From Erwinia sp039023475 (lineage in GTDB: Bacteria; Pseudomonadota; Gammaproteobacteria; Enterobacterales; Enterobacteriaceae), in the NCBI RefSeq assembly GCF_039023475.1, contig NZ_JBCHVB010000008.1:1-64000 (forward strand): 64,000 bases of DNA, written 5' to 3'. How positions within the stretch are numbered: the first letter of the stretch is position 1; every line of letters begins with the position of its first letter. Made by a program: the position numbers and the translations under genes. The notes under the pieces were generated by a model. That model had not been told where the DNA came from, ran no database searches, and saw only the letters and a list, made by a program, of their open reading frames with translations. Below are positions 27,376-34,300 of this stretch, one piece after another.

Positions 27376-28128
27376 TCAGGCGCCGCCGGGTGCTGCGCCG
27401 CCAAAGCGACGCTCTCGTTGTGCAAATGCATTCAGTGCACCTTCAAAGACTTGTTCATCAAAATCAGGCCAGAGAACATCGGTAAAAAAGAACTCTGCAT
27501 AGGCGACCTGCCACAGCAAAAAGTTACTGATTCGATGCTCTCCTCCCGTCCTTATTACCAGATCCACCGGCGCCAGCTCATTAAGGCAGAGGTAAGGGCA
27601 GAGGGTATCTTCCCCGATCTGGTCCGGACGAATCAGACCTTCCTGCACCTGCTCTGCGATTTTTCTGACACCCTGAATAATATCCCAACGTCCGCCATAA
27701 TTCGCGGCAATGTTAAGCGTGAGTCCATTATTTTGTTGAGTAAGTTCCTCGGCACGACGAATACGTTCCTGCAAACGTGAATTAAAGCGACCTGTGTCAC
27801 CAATAATCCGCAGACGAACGTTATGCTTATGCAGGCTTTTCACTTCGCTGTCGAGCGCCCAGACGAAAAGCTCCATCAGCGCCATCACTTCCTGCGGAGG
27901 ACGATTCCAGTTCTCGCTGCTGAAGGCGTAAAGCGTCAGCGCGTCCAGCTTATTGCTGACGGCAAAACTGACGGCACGGCGTACAGATTTCACACCGGCT
28001 TTATGGCCCGAAATGCGCAGTTTCCCCTGGTTCTTAGCCCAGCGGCCATTGCCATCCATAATGATGGCCACGTGACGGGGGTTTTCCCCCTGCAGGTCAT
28101 CGGTATTGTTTTGATTTTCGGACGACAT
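27376..28128 (-). CDS. uppS: Undecaprenyl diphosphate synthase
   Basis: UppS (IspU) condenses isopentenyl diphosphate onto farnesyl diphosphate to make the C55 carrier lipid for peptidoglycan and O-antigen. With the ATG at 28126-28128 the protein is 250 residues (E. coli 253). The active-site Asp25 is in IIMDGNGRWA, followed by SSENWNRP and the C-terminal VIRTGGEHRISNFLLWQ. The frame runs upstream to a GTG at 28182, but that would add a non-conserved 18-residue stretch close to the dxr terminator. Confidence 0.95.
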   Translation of the reverse strand: MSSENQNNTDDLQGENPRHVAIIMDGNGRWAKNQGKLRISGHKAGVKSVRRAVSFAVSNKLDALTLYAFSSENWNRPPQEVMALMELFVWALDSEVKSLHKHNVRLRIIGDTGRFNSRLQERIRRAEELTQQNNGLTLNIAANYGGRWDIIQGVRKIAEQVQEGLIRPDQIGEDTLCPYLCLNELAPVDLVIRTGGEHRISNFLLWQVAYAEFFFTDVLWPDFDEQVFEGALNAFAQRERRFGGAAPGGA

Positions 28129-28193
28129 AACGCGTAATAATTTCCTTTGCTCAGAAATATGCAAGTTTCTGAAATATCTCACCCGCCCGACGC

Positions 28194-28216
28194 AAAAAAG
28201 CCGTGTCTCACACGGC
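28194..28216 (-). terminator. Rho-independent terminator after dxr
   Basis: On the minus strand GCCGTGT-GAG-ACACGGC (28200-28216) is followed at once by six T residues (28194-28199). This is a textbook intrinsic terminator, so uppS and the genes after it need their own promoter. Confidence 0.85.
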
Positions 28217-28316
28217 CTGCATTACCGCTTCATCGCATCTGAAATCTTAATTAGCGGCCGGAGACTATATCATCTCCGCCTCCGCCTCACAAATGGCGGC
28301 AGGCTAATTCGCGGAA

Positions 28317-29519
28317 TTACCGGGCCGCGTGGAAACGCGGCAAACAGGCGGTCGCAACGGTGCGCGCCTGGCGATCGATCTCCAGTACAGCTTCAACGCT
28401 GGTCGGTTCTGGACAGGAGAGCGTCTCCAGCACGGTCATATTAACCGCCGCAATATCGGTAAAGCGAATCTGCGCATCCAGAAATGCCGAGACGGCAATT
28501 TCATTGGCGGCATTCAGCGCGGTGGTGGCTGACTGCCCTGCTTCACAGGCGTCGATGGCCAGTTTCAGACAGGGATAGCGGGCGTAATCCGGCTCAGCGA
28601 AGGTCATCGCCCCCATGCGGGCGAAATCCAGCGGCGTGGCGCCTGACTGCACACGCTGAGGCCACGCCATCACATGTGCAATCGGTGTACGCATATCTGG
28701 CGATCCCAGCTGGGCCAGTACGCTGCCGTCGCGGTAACGCACCATAGAGTGGATCACCGACTGCGGATGCAGGATCACTTCCATCTGGGCGTCGGTTGCG
28801 TTAAACAGCCAGCGGGCTTCGATATATTCTAAACCTTTGTTCATCATGGTGGCCGAATCAACAGAGATCTTTCGTCCCATTGACCAATTCGGGTGCGCGC
28901 AGGCCTGATCCGGCGTCATCTGCGCCAGGTCAGCCAGCGGCGTTTCCCGGAAGGGGCCACCTGACCCCGTAAGGATAATGCTGTCAATGCCATTATCTTC
29001 CAGAGAAGCGTACCCTAACTGTTGCTGGAGGGAAGCAGGCAAACTCTGAAAAATGGCGTTATGCTCGCTGTCAACGGGCAGCAGCTGGGCTTTTGAGGCG
29101 CTGACCGCCTCCAGAAAAAGTTGGCCGCAGGTGACAAGCGACTCTTTATTCGCGAGAAGCACCTTTTTACCCGCCCGAATTGCGGCCAGGGTAGGCATTA
29201 ATCCTGCCGCGCCCACGATCGCCGCCATAACCTGATCGACCTCATCAAGTGAGGCGAGATCGCAGGCGGCCTGTTCACCACTCAACACAACGGTCGCCAC
29301 GTTCATGCTTTTCAGACGAAGTCTCAGCGCCCTGGCCGACTGCTCATCTGACATGGCTGCCCACTCTGGCCGGAACGCCTGACACTGTTCCGCCATTCGC
29401 TCAACGTTACGTCCGGCCACCAGCGCCTTAACGGCAAACAGATGTGGGTTAGCGCGGACAACCGCCAGCGTGCTGGTGCCGATAGAGCCGGTTGAACCGA
29501 GGATCGTCAATTGCTTCAT
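28317..29519 (-). CDS. dxr: 1-deoxy-D-xylulose 5-phosphate reductoisomerase
   Basis: Dxr (IspC) is the NADPH-dependent committed step of the MEP isoprenoid pathway and the target of fosmidomycin. The ATG at 29517-29519 gives MKQLTILGSTGSIGTSTL and 400 residues (E. coli 398); the upstream open frame is not conserved. The NADPH-binding GSTGSIG, the metal-site PVDSEHNAIFQ, the substrate loop HPNWSMGRKISVDSATMMNKGLE and HPQSVIHS are visible. Confidence 0.97.
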   Translation of the reverse strand: MKQLTILGSTGSIGTSTLAVVRANPHLFAVKALVAGRNVERMAEQCQAFRPEWAAMSDEQSARALRLRLKSMNVATVVLSGEQAACDLASLDEVDQVMAAIVGAAGLMPTLAAIRAGKKVLLANKESLVTCGQLFLEAVSASKAQLLPVDSEHNAIFQSLPASLQQQLGYASLEDNGIDSIILTGSGGPFRETPLADLAQMTPDQACAHPNWSMGRKISVDSATMMNKGLEYIEARWLFNATDAQMEVILHPQSVIHSMVRYRDGSVLAQLGSPDMRTPIAHVMAWPQRVQSGATPLDFARMGAMTFAEPDYARYPCLKLAIDACEAGQSATTALNAANEIAVSAFLDAQIRFTDIAAVNMTVLETLSCPEPTSVEAVLEIDRQARTVATACLPRFHAAR

Positions 29520-29589
29520 GAGAGTGCTCTGTAGAGTGAACTGAGAAACGGGCCTGCTTGCCGGATTCTTCAGAGAGGAAAGTAAATGC

Positions 29590-29641
29590 AAAACGCCGTA
29601 AGACTGACCACTCAAATGAACGGTAATCTGTACGGCGTTTT
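29590..29641 (-). terminator. Terminator after frr
   Basis: AAAACGCCGTA (29590-29600) is the perfect complement of TACGGCGTTTT (29631-29641), an 11-bp stem with a 30-nt loop that ends in T residues on the minus strand, 18 bp after the frr stop. Confidence 0.7.
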
Positions 29642-29658
29642 ATCGAAGCCCAGTGAAC

Positions 29659-30216
29659 TCAGAAGTCCATCAGCTCCGCTTCTTTTTCTGCCAGCGCCAC
29701 ATCCACTTTTTTGATGAAGACGTCGGTCATTTTCTGAATATCTTCCTGTGAACGACGCTCTTCGTCTTCACTGATTTCTTTGTCTTTCAGCAACGCTTTA
29801 ACTTTGTCGTTCGCATCACGACGCACGTTACGCACGGAGACACGTCCCTGCTCTGCTTCACCGCGAACCACTTTAATCAGGTCTTTACGACGCTCTTCGG
29901 TCAGCGCAGGAAGCGGAACGCGGATATCGCTACCCGCTGAGCTTGGATTGAGGCCCAGATCGGAGGACATGATCGCTTTTTCGACTGCGGCGCTGATGGA
30001 GCGGTCGAACACGTTGATTTTCAGCGTACGTGAATCTTCTACCGTGACGCTCGCCAGCTGGCGCAGCGGCGTTGCAGAACCGTAATATTCGACCATGATC
30101 CCGTCAAGGATGCTTGGCGAAGCGCGGCCGGTACGGATTTTGCTGATATGGTTTTTGAACGCTTCCACGCATTTATCCATGCGCGTTTCAGCATCTTTTC
30201 TGATTTCGTTAATCAC
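29659..30216 (-). CDS. frr: Ribosome recycling factor
   Basis: RRF, with EF-G, splits post-termination ribosomes. The 185-residue protein equals the E. coli length. It starts MINEIRKDAETRMDKCVEAFKNHISKIRTGRASPS, then PLRQLASVTVEDSRTL, IRVPLPALTEERRKDL and the C-terminal three-helix bundle. It follows pyrH after 139 bp. Confidence 0.98.
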   Translation of the reverse strand: MINEIRKDAETRMDKCVEAFKNHISKIRTGRASPSILDGIMVEYYGSATPLRQLASVTVEDSRTLKINVFDRSISAAVEKAIMSSDLGLNPSSAGSDIRVPLPALTEERRKDLIKVVRGEAEQGRVSVRNVRRDANDKVKALLKDKEISEDEERRSQEDIQKMTDVFIKKVDVALAEKEAELMDF

Positions 30217-30355
30217 GTTGGAACCCTTGGATTCTGATTGAAATACCCGACCCTGTGCAGCCGGGCCGGTTTCAAATAATCGTCGTTGTTTCTGAGTGTA
30301 GCGCGTTAATGCACCGCGAAGGCAGAATATACTCTATTTTACGCCCCGACAGATA

Positions 30356-31081
30356 TTATTGCGTAATGAGAGTGCCTTCTTTTTCGCCCATTACCACGCG
30401 ACGGAGCGCGCCCGGCTTATTCATATTAAACACGCGGATAGGCAGTTTATGGTCACGAGCCAGCGTGAACGCGGCAAGATCCATCACCTTCAGCTCTTTA
30501 TCCAGTACGTCAGTGTAGCTGATCTGATCGTAGAGCGTCGCATCCGGATTTTTAACCGGATCGGCTGAATAAACGCCGTCAACTTTGGTGGCCTTCAGCA
30601 CCACGTCCGCTTCAATTTCAATGCCGCGCAGGCAGGCGGCCGAATCGGTGGTAAAGAACGGGTTACCGGTACCGGCAGAGAAAATCACCACGCGGTTGTT
30701 GCGCAGCAGGCTGATCGCCTCTGCCCAGCTGTAGTTATCACAAACGCCGTTAAGCGGGATCGCGGACATCAGGCGGGCGTTCACATAGGCACGGTGCAGC
30801 GCATCGCGCATCGCCAGACCGTTCATCACGGTCGCCAGCATGCCCATATGGTCGCCAACGACGCGATTCATTCCAGCCTGCGCAAGGCCAGCGCCACGGA
30901 ACAGATTACCACCACCGATAACCACCCCCACCTGAATGCCCAGCTCTACCAGCTCTTTGATCTCCTGAGCCATACGATCCAGCACGCTTGCATCAATACC
31001 GAAGCCTTCGGCACCTTGCAGAGCTTCGCCGCTCAGTTTCAGCAGGATACGTTGATAAACAGGTTTTGCATTGGTCGCCAT
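30356..31081 (-). CDS. pyrH: UMP kinase
   Basis: PyrH makes UDP from UMP and is activated by GTP and inhibited by UTP. The 241-residue amino-acid-kinase-fold protein has the ATP-site RILLKLSGEAL, the glycine-rich VVIGGGNLFRG, the segment MNRVVGDHMGMLATVMNGLA and the acceptor loop FSAGTGNPFFTTDSAA. It lies between tsf and frr, the usual enterobacterial order. Confidence 0.98.
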   Translation of the reverse strand: MATNAKPVYQRILLKLSGEALQGAEGFGIDASVLDRMAQEIKELVELGIQVGVVIGGGNLFRGAGLAQAGMNRVVGDHMGMLATVMNGLAMRDALHRAYVNARLMSAIPLNGVCDNYSWAEAISLLRNNRVVIFSAGTGNPFFTTDSAACLRGIEIEADVVLKATKVDGVYSADPVKNPDATLYDQISYTDVLDKELKVMDLAAFTLARDHKLPIRVFNMNKPGALRRVVMGEKEGTLITQ

Positions 31082-31198
31082 GGTGTTTTTTCCTGGATGG
31101 TTGCTACGATATGAGGAGTTAAATCTGAACTATCATCCTCTTAGCGTCATAGAAAAGCTATTGGGATGAGACTGAAAATAGCGGGCGCAAAGCGCAGA

Positions 31199-31227
31199 CA
31201 AAAAAGAACCGCCGATTGGCGGTTCTT
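31199..31227 (-). terminator. Rho-independent terminator after tsf
   Basis: On the minus strand AAGAACCGCC-AATC-GGCGGTTCTT is followed by a run of T residues. It ends the rpsB-tsf transcript. Confidence 0.88.
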
Positions 31228-31235
31228 ATCAAGCA

Positions 31236-32087
31236 TTAAGACTGCTTGGACATCGCCGCAACTTCTGCTGCGAAATCGGTTGTCGCTTTCTCGATGCCTT
31301 CACCCACTTCGAAGCGGATGAAGTTAGTCACGTCTGCATTTTTCTCTTTCAGCAGCTGACCAACGGTTTTGCTTGGGTCGATAACGAAAGGCTGACCGGT
31401 CAGAGAAACTTCGCCGGTGAATTTCTTCATGCGGCCTTCAACCATTTTCTCTGCGATTTCTTTCGGCTTGCCGGACTGCATCGCGATGTCCAGCTGAACC
31501 TGGTACTCTTTCTCTACGACGTCAGCAGAAACATCTTCTGGCTTAACGAATTCTGGCTTGCTTGCCGCAACGTGCATGGCCAGCTGCTTAACCAGTTCTT
31601 CGTCAGCGCTTTTAGCGGCAATCAGAACGCCGATACGCGCGCCGTGCAGATAGCTGCCCAGTACGTCGCCTTCCAGGATTGCGATGCGGCGAATGTTGAT
31701 GTTCTCACCGATCTTGGCAACCAGCGCCACGCGCTCATCTTCGAACTGTGCTTTCAGCACTTCAACGTCAGAGATTTTGCCTGCAACAGCCGCTTCCAGC
31801 ACTTTGTCAGCGAATGCCTGGAAACCGCTGTCTTTGGCCACGAAGTCAGTCTGGCAGTTAACTTCCAGAATCACACCGAAGTTGCCGTCGATTTTGGTTT
31901 TGATCACGCCGTCAGCAGCTACGTTGCCTGCTTTTTTCGCCGCTTTGATCGCGCCAGATTTACGCATGTTTTCGATTGCCAGCTCGATGTCGCCGTTGGC
32001 TTCGGTCAGCGCTTTTTTACAATCCATCATGCCAGCGCCAGTGCGCTCGCGCAGTTCTTTTACCAGAGCAGCAGTAATATCAGCCAT
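31236..32087 (-). CDS. tsf: Elongation factor Ts
   Basis: EF-Ts exchanges GDP for GTP on EF-Tu. The 283-residue protein equals E. coli. The N-terminal UBA-like domain MADITAALVKELRERTGAGMMDCKKAL is followed by the core with NCQTDFVAKD (the TDFV motif that contacts EF-Tu), then a coiled-coil region and C-terminal subdomain. It is separated from rpsB by an attenuator-like hairpin. Confidence 0.98.
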   Translation of the reverse strand: MADITAALVKELRERTGAGMMDCKKALTEANGDIELAIENMRKSGAIKAAKKAGNVAADGVIKTKIDGNFGVILEVNCQTDFVAKDSGFQAFADKVLEAAVAGKISDVEVLKAQFEDERVALVAKIGENINIRRIAILEGDVLGSYLHGARIGVLIAAKSADEELVKQLAMHVAASKPEFVKPEDVSADVVEKEYQVQLDIAMQSGKPKEIAEKMVEGRMKKFTGEVSLTGQPFVIDPSKTVGQLLKEKNADVTNFIRFEVGEGIEKATTDFAAEVAAMSKQS

Positions 32088-32205
32088 TCTCTAATCCTCG
32101 GTTAGCTCAGCACAGCGGCAGGTCGCGATGAAACGATCCTCACCTGTGCCTGTTCTCGGGAGAAACATTCTGCCCCGCCGATTGTGACAGTCGGCAAAGC
32201 GAATT

Positions 32206-32238
32206 CGAAAAAAATAAAGGGGCCAACAAAGGCCCCTT
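32206..32238 (-). terminator. Attenuator/terminator between rpsB and tsf
   Basis: On the minus strand AAGGGGCC-TTTGTT-GGCCCCTT (32217-32238) is followed by TTATTTTTTT. It is a complete intrinsic terminator inside a two-gene operon, so it probably attenuates tsf relative to rpsB. A second GC-rich hairpin lies nearer rpsB (TTCCTCCC paired with GGGAGGAA at about 32269-32286). Confidence 0.8.
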
Positions 32239-32326
32239 ACAGATTAACATCTGATTTTACCCTTCACCTTCCTCCCTGGGGAGGAAGCGTGTCGGATATA
32301 AGGGCTCTGATTCAGAGCAATCCTTA

Positions 32327-33052
32327 TTACTCAGCTTCGGCGAGGTTTTCTTCAGCCTGCTGAGCCAGATCCTGAGAGCGACCTTCGCGTACGGTAGTCG
32401 CTACGGCGGTCAGGTACAGGTTTACAGCACGGATTGCATCGTCGTTACCTGGGATGATGTAATCAACGCCGTCTGGATCAGAGTTGGTATCAACGATAGC
32501 AAATACTGGGATACCCAGGTTGTTTGCTTCTTTGATCGCGATGTGCTCGTGGTCAGCATCAACAACGAACAGTGCGTCCGGCAGACCGCCCATGTCTTTA
32601 ATCCCGCCCAGGCTGTTTTCCAGCTTGGCCAGTTCACGGTTACGCATCAGCGCTTCTTTCTTGGTCAGCTTGTCGAAGGTGCCGTCCTGAGACTGAGTTT
32701 CCAGGTCTTTCAGACGCTTGATGGACTGACGAACGGTTTTCCAGTTAGTCAGCATACCACCCAACCAGCGATGGTTTACGAAGAACTGGTCACAGCTCAG
32801 CGCAGACTCTTTTACCGCTTCGCTTGCAGCGCGCTTGGTACCAACGAACAGGATCTTACCTTTACGGGAAGAGATTTTGGTCAGCTCAGCCAGAGCGTCG
32901 TTGAACATTGGTACGGTTTTTTCAAGGTTGATGATGTGAACCTTGTTACGAGCACCGAAGATGAATGGCTTCATTTTCGGGTTCCAGTAACGGGTCTGGT
33001 GACCGAAGTGTACACCAGCCTTGAGCATGTCGCGCATGGAAACAGTTGCCAT
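32327..33052 (-). CDS. rpsB: 30S ribosomal protein S2
   Basis: S2 is a late-binding 30S protein needed for S1 attachment. The ATG at 33050-33052 gives MATVSMRDMLKAGVHFGHQTRYWNPKM and 241 residues, the E. coli length; the frame upstream is leader sequence. An AGAGG ribosome site lies close by. Landmarks are IINLEKT, RKGKILFVGTKRAA and HRWLGGMLTNWKT. It is divergent from map. Confidence 0.98.
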   Translation of the reverse strand: MATVSMRDMLKAGVHFGHQTRYWNPKMKPFIFGARNKVHIINLEKTVPMFNDALAELTKISSRKGKILFVGTKRAASEAVKESALSCDQFFVNHRWLGGMLTNWKTVRQSIKRLKDLETQSQDGTFDKLTKKEALMRNRELAKLENSLGGIKDMGGLPDALFVVDADHEHIAIKEANNLGIPVFAIVDTNSDPDGVDYIIPGNDDAIRAVNLYLTAVATTVREGRSQDLAQQAEENLAEAE

Positions 33053-33205
33053 GATTACCTCTATAAAATGTTTGGGGTTAAGCCTCCATGTATCCCATAC
33101 AACCGACCTCTCCGCTGCTGACGCAGGCGTTGAAGGCACCCCGGTGTATGTGTCGATACATGTGTGTTATTTACACATAGTGAGATTTATGCGTTTCCCT
33201 GTAAA
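33053..33205 (-). promoter_or_regulatory. rpsB promoter and leader (likely S2 autoregulatory)
   Basis: On the minus strand TTTACA (33200-33205) and CACTAT (33177-33182) are spaced 17 bp apart. The leader of about 120 nt that would follow contains self-complementary stretches, such as the GTAT/ATAC arms near 33145-33160. S2 is known to repress its own mRNA through a structured rpsB leader in gamma-proteobacteria. The assignment here is by position; the rest of the rpsB-map gap (33206-33381) shows no gene. Confidence 0.45.
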
Positions 33206-33381
33206 CGGACTCACAGAGAATCGTCGGCGCGCTTTATATCATAAAGCAGCCTGTGAAGCCAATGTTTGTTGCCCGAACGCCGCCACGGACAAACTGCAAT
33301 TGGCAGAGCCTGGGCAGGCTGCTAACATTGCTGCACTTCCTCTATTATTGCCGAAATTATCGGCACCTGCGGACAAAATTA

Positions 33382-34176
33382 ATGGCAATTACAATCAAGA
33401 CCCCTGAAGAAATCGAAAAGATGCGCGTGGCCGGTCGCCTCGCAGCAGAAGTGCTTGAGATGATCGAAGAGCACGTTAAGCCGGGCGTCAGCACCGGTGA
33501 ACTGGACCGTCTGTGCCACGACTATATCGTGAATACCCAGCAGGCGATCTCTGCCAGCCTCGGCTATCACGGCTTCCCGAAATCAGTCTGTATTTCGGTC
33601 AACGAAGTGGTCTGCCACGGTATTCCAAGCGATGAGAAAATCCTGAAGGATGGCGATATCGTCAATATTGACGTCACGGTCATCAAGGATGAATACCATG
33701 GCGATACCTCAAAGATGTTTATTGCCGGTAAGCCCACGATTCAGGGCGAGCGCCTGTGCCGCGTCACCCAGGAAAGCCTCTATCTGGCGCTGCGAATGGT
33801 TAAACCCGGTATTCGCCTGCGGACGATTGGCCGCGAAATCCAGAAGTTCGTGGAGGCGCAGGATTTCTCCGTGGTGCGCGAGTACTGCGGCCACGGCATC
33901 GGCAAAGGTTTCCATGAGGAGCCTCAGGTGCTGCATTACGATGCCGATGACGGCGGCGTGGTGCTTCAGCCCGGTATGGCGTTCACCATCGAACCGATGG
34001 TCAATGCCGGGGATTACCGTATCCGCAGTATGAAAGATGGCTGGACGGTAAAAACCAAGGATCGCAGTCTTTCCGCGCAGTATGAGCACACCATCGTGGT
34101 GACCGAAAACGGCTGTGAAATTATGACGCTGCGTAAAGATGACACCATTCAGGCCATTCTGACGCACGAGGCATAA
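33382..34176 (+). CDS. map: Methionine aminopeptidase, type I
   Basis: Map removes the initiator methionine from nascent proteins. The ATG at 33382 gives MAITIKTPEEIEKMRVAGRLAAEV and 264 residues, as in E. coli; the longer frame (from 33253) has no conserved N-terminus. The metal ligands are visible in NIDVTVIKDEYHGD (two Asp), GHGIGKGFHEEP (His), FTIEPM (Glu) and AQYEHT (Glu). A strong terminator follows. Confidence 0.97.
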   Translation: MAITIKTPEEIEKMRVAGRLAAEVLEMIEEHVKPGVSTGELDRLCHDYIVNTQQAISASLGYHGFPKSVCISVNEVVCHGIPSDEKILKDGDIVNIDVTVIKDEYHGDTSKMFIAGKPTIQGERLCRVTQESLYLALRMVKPGIRLRTIGREIQKFVEAQDFSVVREYCGHGIGKGFHEEPQVLHYDADDGGVVLQPGMAFTIEPMVNAGDYRIRSMKDGWTVKTKDRSLSAQYEHTIVVTENGCEIMTLRKDDTIQAILTHEA

Positions 34177-34190
34177 GTACGGCAGAAAAG

Positions 34191-34219
34191 AAAAAACCGG
34201 CTGATGCCGGTTTTTTTTT
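34191..34219 (+). terminator. Rho-independent terminator after map
   Basis: An A-run, CCGGC-TGAT-GCCGG and nine T residues form a strong intrinsic terminator. The A-run gives some function on the other strand as well. Confidence 0.9.
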
Positions 34220-34300
34220 GATCTCAGGCGTCCGGGGGCGCTATTGTCGCAGCAGTCGATCGCTATTTTGTCCCTTTGTGGAGAGAACCAGGAGTACTGC

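Noticed and set aside
33053..33139. Upstream extension of rpsB by 29 codons
   Set aside because: It is the rpsB leader; S2 is highly conserved and starts at MATVSMRDML with a nearby ribosome site.
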